Positions 61,296-64,000 of a DNA stretch of 64,000 nucleotides are shown here, in pieces. The translations under genes were made by a program, and so were the position numbers. Each line of letters opens with the position of its first letter. Within the stretch, counting starts at the first letter, position 1. This stretch comes from Setaria digitata (Eukaryota > Nematoda > Chromadorea > Rhabditida > Setariidae). The notes under the pieces are model-generated. The model saw only the letters and a program-made list of their open reading frames with translations, made no database searches and was not told where the DNA came from. The stretch is taken from positions 1 to 64,000 of the forward strand of contig RCAB01000317.1 of NCBI GenBank assembly GCA_003640385.1. The letters run 5' to 3'.

Positions 61296-61745
61296 AATAC
61301 TCTAGAAATTAATGTTTGTAGTTTTCATGTGCTCCATTTAATTTAATAATTTCTGTCATCGAGACTAAAAACTCTTTTGTATTTACTATCTCAAGATAAC
61401 TTCATGTGATTTAGCAAATTCCATATCTTTCAATCACTGAAATTTATGAAATTTGGGAATTCTAAATGAGTTAATCAAATATCAACACTTTTTCTCCTAT
61501 CTATCGAAAAAGTTCAACAAATGATAACTTAGATGCTTTTCTTCATGTGACTCGTGATGATTTTGATTTTGATCCTGTTTATACTTGTTATCAGTTAGTA
61601 CATTTGTACCAGTCGTAATCTCCTTGAGCTTTTCAATTTTGATAAATTCATGTGACAAGGAAAAAAATATTTATTTCTATAAAAAAGACATTTCTAAAAA
61701 AGATTTAGATCATATCATTTGGTCGTTCGTTCGTTCCTTGTCACC
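61296..61745. other. Convergent intergenic region, 450 bp
   Basis: Contains the 3' ends of the acyltransferase-family gene (+) and alpha-tubulin (-). No further gene is seen. Minus-strand tubulin 3' UTR and plus-strand UTR probably meet or overlap here. Confidence 0.5.
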
Positions 61746-64000
61746 TCAATACCCAATACGGAAATTTTCTCCAAATTTGTCTTCTTCAGGAGCCTCACTT
61801 TCGTCACTTGCTGCAACCTGAAATGACACATTTTATTTGTATTGTCAGGTTAGCAAAATTATCAGTGTTATCAATTTGCAAGATAGATATTAGTTAGAAA
61901 TTTTATCATTTTAACTTTCTAATCGAAAGTAATTTATTTCTTAAAATAATGAATGAAAATTCATTAAAATTTTGGCTGGTAATTAATGACAAAAAGGTTA
62001 ACACAACAATGGAAAAATAATAATAAATTAGTTTGGAAATAATAGCTTCTTTAAATGGTTAAAACAAAAAATCAAATTACCTCTTCGTAATCTTTCTCTA
62101 GAGCAGCTAAGTCTTCACGTGCTTCGAAGAATTCACCTTCCTCCATACCTTCCCCAACGAACCAATGGACAAATGCTCGCTTGGCAAACATTAGATCAAA
62201 CTTTACATCCAAACGAGCCCAAGCTTCCGCAATAGCTGTAGTATTGGCCAATGCACAAAGCGCACGTGGTACTGCCGCGACATCACCACCCGGTACAACT
62301 GTCGGTGGCTGATGATTTATGCCTATCTAAAAAATTTTTCCTGAAATACCAGAAATTCATATAAATATATGAAAGGAACTGTCCTATTCACTAGCCTTAA
62401 ATCCAGTTGGACACCAATCCACAAATTGGAGTTGTTTTTTCTGACGAATGCTACTGATCGTTTCCTTCACATCGTTCGGAATCACATCGCCACGGTACAG
62501 AAGGCACACTGACATGTATTTGCCCTTCGATGGATCACACTGGCAAGCAAAAAAAGAATCAATTACGGCAAAATGTCGAAAAAGTCATTTAAATCTAGAA
62601 AATTGAAAAACAGCCGAAGAAAAATGATAGTTGATAATGAACCTAATTAATCGATCCAATCAATTACTGTTTAAGCACACTAATGAAATGAAGTGTTATT
62701 TTCAATTTAGCCTGATTAATAATTAAACGGATAATGAAGTAAAATGCCATTTTCAATTTATCCTAACTTACTTTCACCATTTGATTGGGAGTTTCGAAAC
62801 AAGCCTTTGTTATATCCATAACCGAAAGTGATTCATGGTACGCTTTTTCCGCAGAAATGATTGGAGCATACGTAACCAGCGGAAAATGAACACGTGGATA
62901 TGGTACCAGGTTTGTTTGAAATTCCATCAGATCAACGTTTAGCACGCCAGAAAAACGCAATGAAGCGGTAACCGATGAGACGACCTGAAATAGAGTTTAT
63001 TATGGTAATACGTTCAATTTCTGGAACCAATATCTCATTCTAATAATTAATAATGAAATATTAGCATTTCCAATTATTTTTTGCATATAGCAATGTTTTT
63101 TTTTTGTCAACTGGTAGTATCATTTTATTTTTGATACTGTAAATACGGTTTTTTTTTAATTTTTTTTGATATCTACCAATTTTTTTCCTCTTTTAAATAT
63201 TTGATCACAATTAATTGCTTTGCATAGAACATTATATCATAACAATTAGTCGCAATTTTTAATTGCTTATCGTTATCAATGATAAGCAATTAAGAACTGA
63301 TGATAAGATAACCTGAGCAATCAGACGATTGAGATTCGAATAGGATGGTCGCTCTACATCCAGATTATGATGGCATATGTCATAAATGGCTTCATTATCC
63401 ACAATGAACGAACAATCGGCATGTTCGAGGGTGCTATGTGTTGTTAGCACCGAATTATACGGCTCCACAACTGATGTTGAAACTTGAGGTGCCGGATAGA
63501 CCGAAAATTCCAGCTTACTCTTCTTACCGTAATCCACCGTTAGGCGTTCCATCAGGAGGGATGTGAAACCTGAACCGGTACCACCGCCAAATGAGTGGAA
63601 TAGAAGGAATCCTGAAAAATTGAAATTAATTATCCTGAATTTCCTCCCCTGTTCCATCTCTTTTTGTTTTTTTTTTCTGGAAAGTTTAGAAGATTCTGAT
63701 AAAACCTTGCAAGCCACCGCAGTTCTCGGCCAGACGACGGATACGATCCAAAACCGTATCAATCATATCTTTGCCAATGGAATAATGGCCACGAGCATAG
63801 TTGTTTGCAGCATCCTCACGACCGCTTACCATCTGTTCCGGATGGAATAGATGTTTGTATGTTCCGGAACGGACGACATCTGCAAACATTCATCTCATTC
63901 TAGAAAAATGTATGGGAAAAAGAAATGAATTAAAGTGTTCGAATACCAATAACGGTCGGTTCCAAGTCAGCCAACAGTGCTCGAGGAACATAGCGTCCTG
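61746..64000 (-). CDS. Alpha-tubulin, divergent isotype (partial, 5' end off window)
   Basis: Alpha subunit of the microtubule dimer. Exons on the minus strand: from beyond 64000 to 63947, then 63879-63706, 63611-63313, 62984-62772, 62539-62396, 62326-62081 and 61817-61746. Phases match throughout. The visible part starts near residue 60 ([18 protein letters not shown]). It includes the GTP-binding GGGTGSG loop, [42 protein letters not shown], the MEFQTN glutamate used to trigger beta-tubulin GTP hydrolysis, and [20 protein letters not shown]. It departs from usual alpha-tubulins at many otherwise fixed sites ([31 protein letters not shown]) and ends with [12 protein letters not shown] rather than an acidic EEY tail. 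The intron after CPTGFK uses a GC donor (AAG|GCTAGT). The family is certain; the isotype is not assigned. Confidence 0.96.
63259..63293. other. Perfect 13-bp hairpin in a tubulin intron
   Basis: TTAATTGCTTATC at 63259-63271 and its exact reverse complement at 63281-63293 enclose a 9-base loop, about 20 bases past the 5' splice site at 63312 of the tubulin intron. Confidence 0.6.

Noticed and set aside
1..64000. Search for transposons, retroelements or viral insertions
   Set aside because: No transposase, reverse transcriptase, integrase or capsid-like peptide and no long terminal repeats were seen.

Overview
This is eukaryotic, intron-rich, very AT-rich nuclear DNA, most likely from a nematode of filarial or other spirurid type. 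The evidence is small exons, acceptors of the TTTCAG/TTTTAG kind, several first coding exons that start just after such an acceptor (as expected for spliced-leader addition), and proteins that read as nematode versions of animal families. I place the organism from gene structure and protein content only; the species is not determined.

Layout. Positions 1-2224 (-): a polo-like (PLK4-type) kinase whose 3' end is off the window. 3457-3540 (-): a complete tRNA-Leu(CAG). 4941-10420 (-): a five-exon gene of unknown family with a C-terminal Cys/His motif. 13748-15552 (-): an IMPACT (RWD + UPF0029) homolog. 18407-24948 (-): an 11-exon quiescin sulfhydryl oxidase (QSOX). 24949 to about 39450: a very AT-rich, repeat-studded interval with no firm gene, but with one candidate gene made of tiny symmetric exons. 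40000-42864 (+): cyclin B3. 43732-46608 (-): a CNTD1/COSA-1 cyclin-fold protein, tail-to-tail with cyclin B3. 47656-49916 (+): an unrecognised multi-pass membrane protein. 54636-61295 (+): a 14-exon carnitine/choline acyltransferase-family protein with glutamine at the position of the catalytic histidine. 61746-64000 (-): a divergent alpha-tubulin whose 5' end is off the window.

The gene models were assembled by hand. Exons were joined only where phases matched exactly and the joined peptide read through, and for known families also where the family blocks continued across the junction. Three introns, in three genes, can only be joined with GC-AG borders. Four of the seven single-N gaps (11373, 20433, 27571, 35597) are flanked by near-identical sequence on both sides, which looks like unmerged contig ends. 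The other three (58700, 58776, 58889) lie in TA microsatellite.

Functionally, the kinase, cyclin B3, COSA-1-like protein and alpha-tubulin all belong to cell division or meiosis, but they are not an operon: they lie on both strands and far apart. QSOX acts in secretory-pathway disulfide formation, IMPACT in translational stress control, and the acyltransferase family in acyl-carnitine/CoA exchange. I found no complete transposon, CRISPR array or bacterial insertion.
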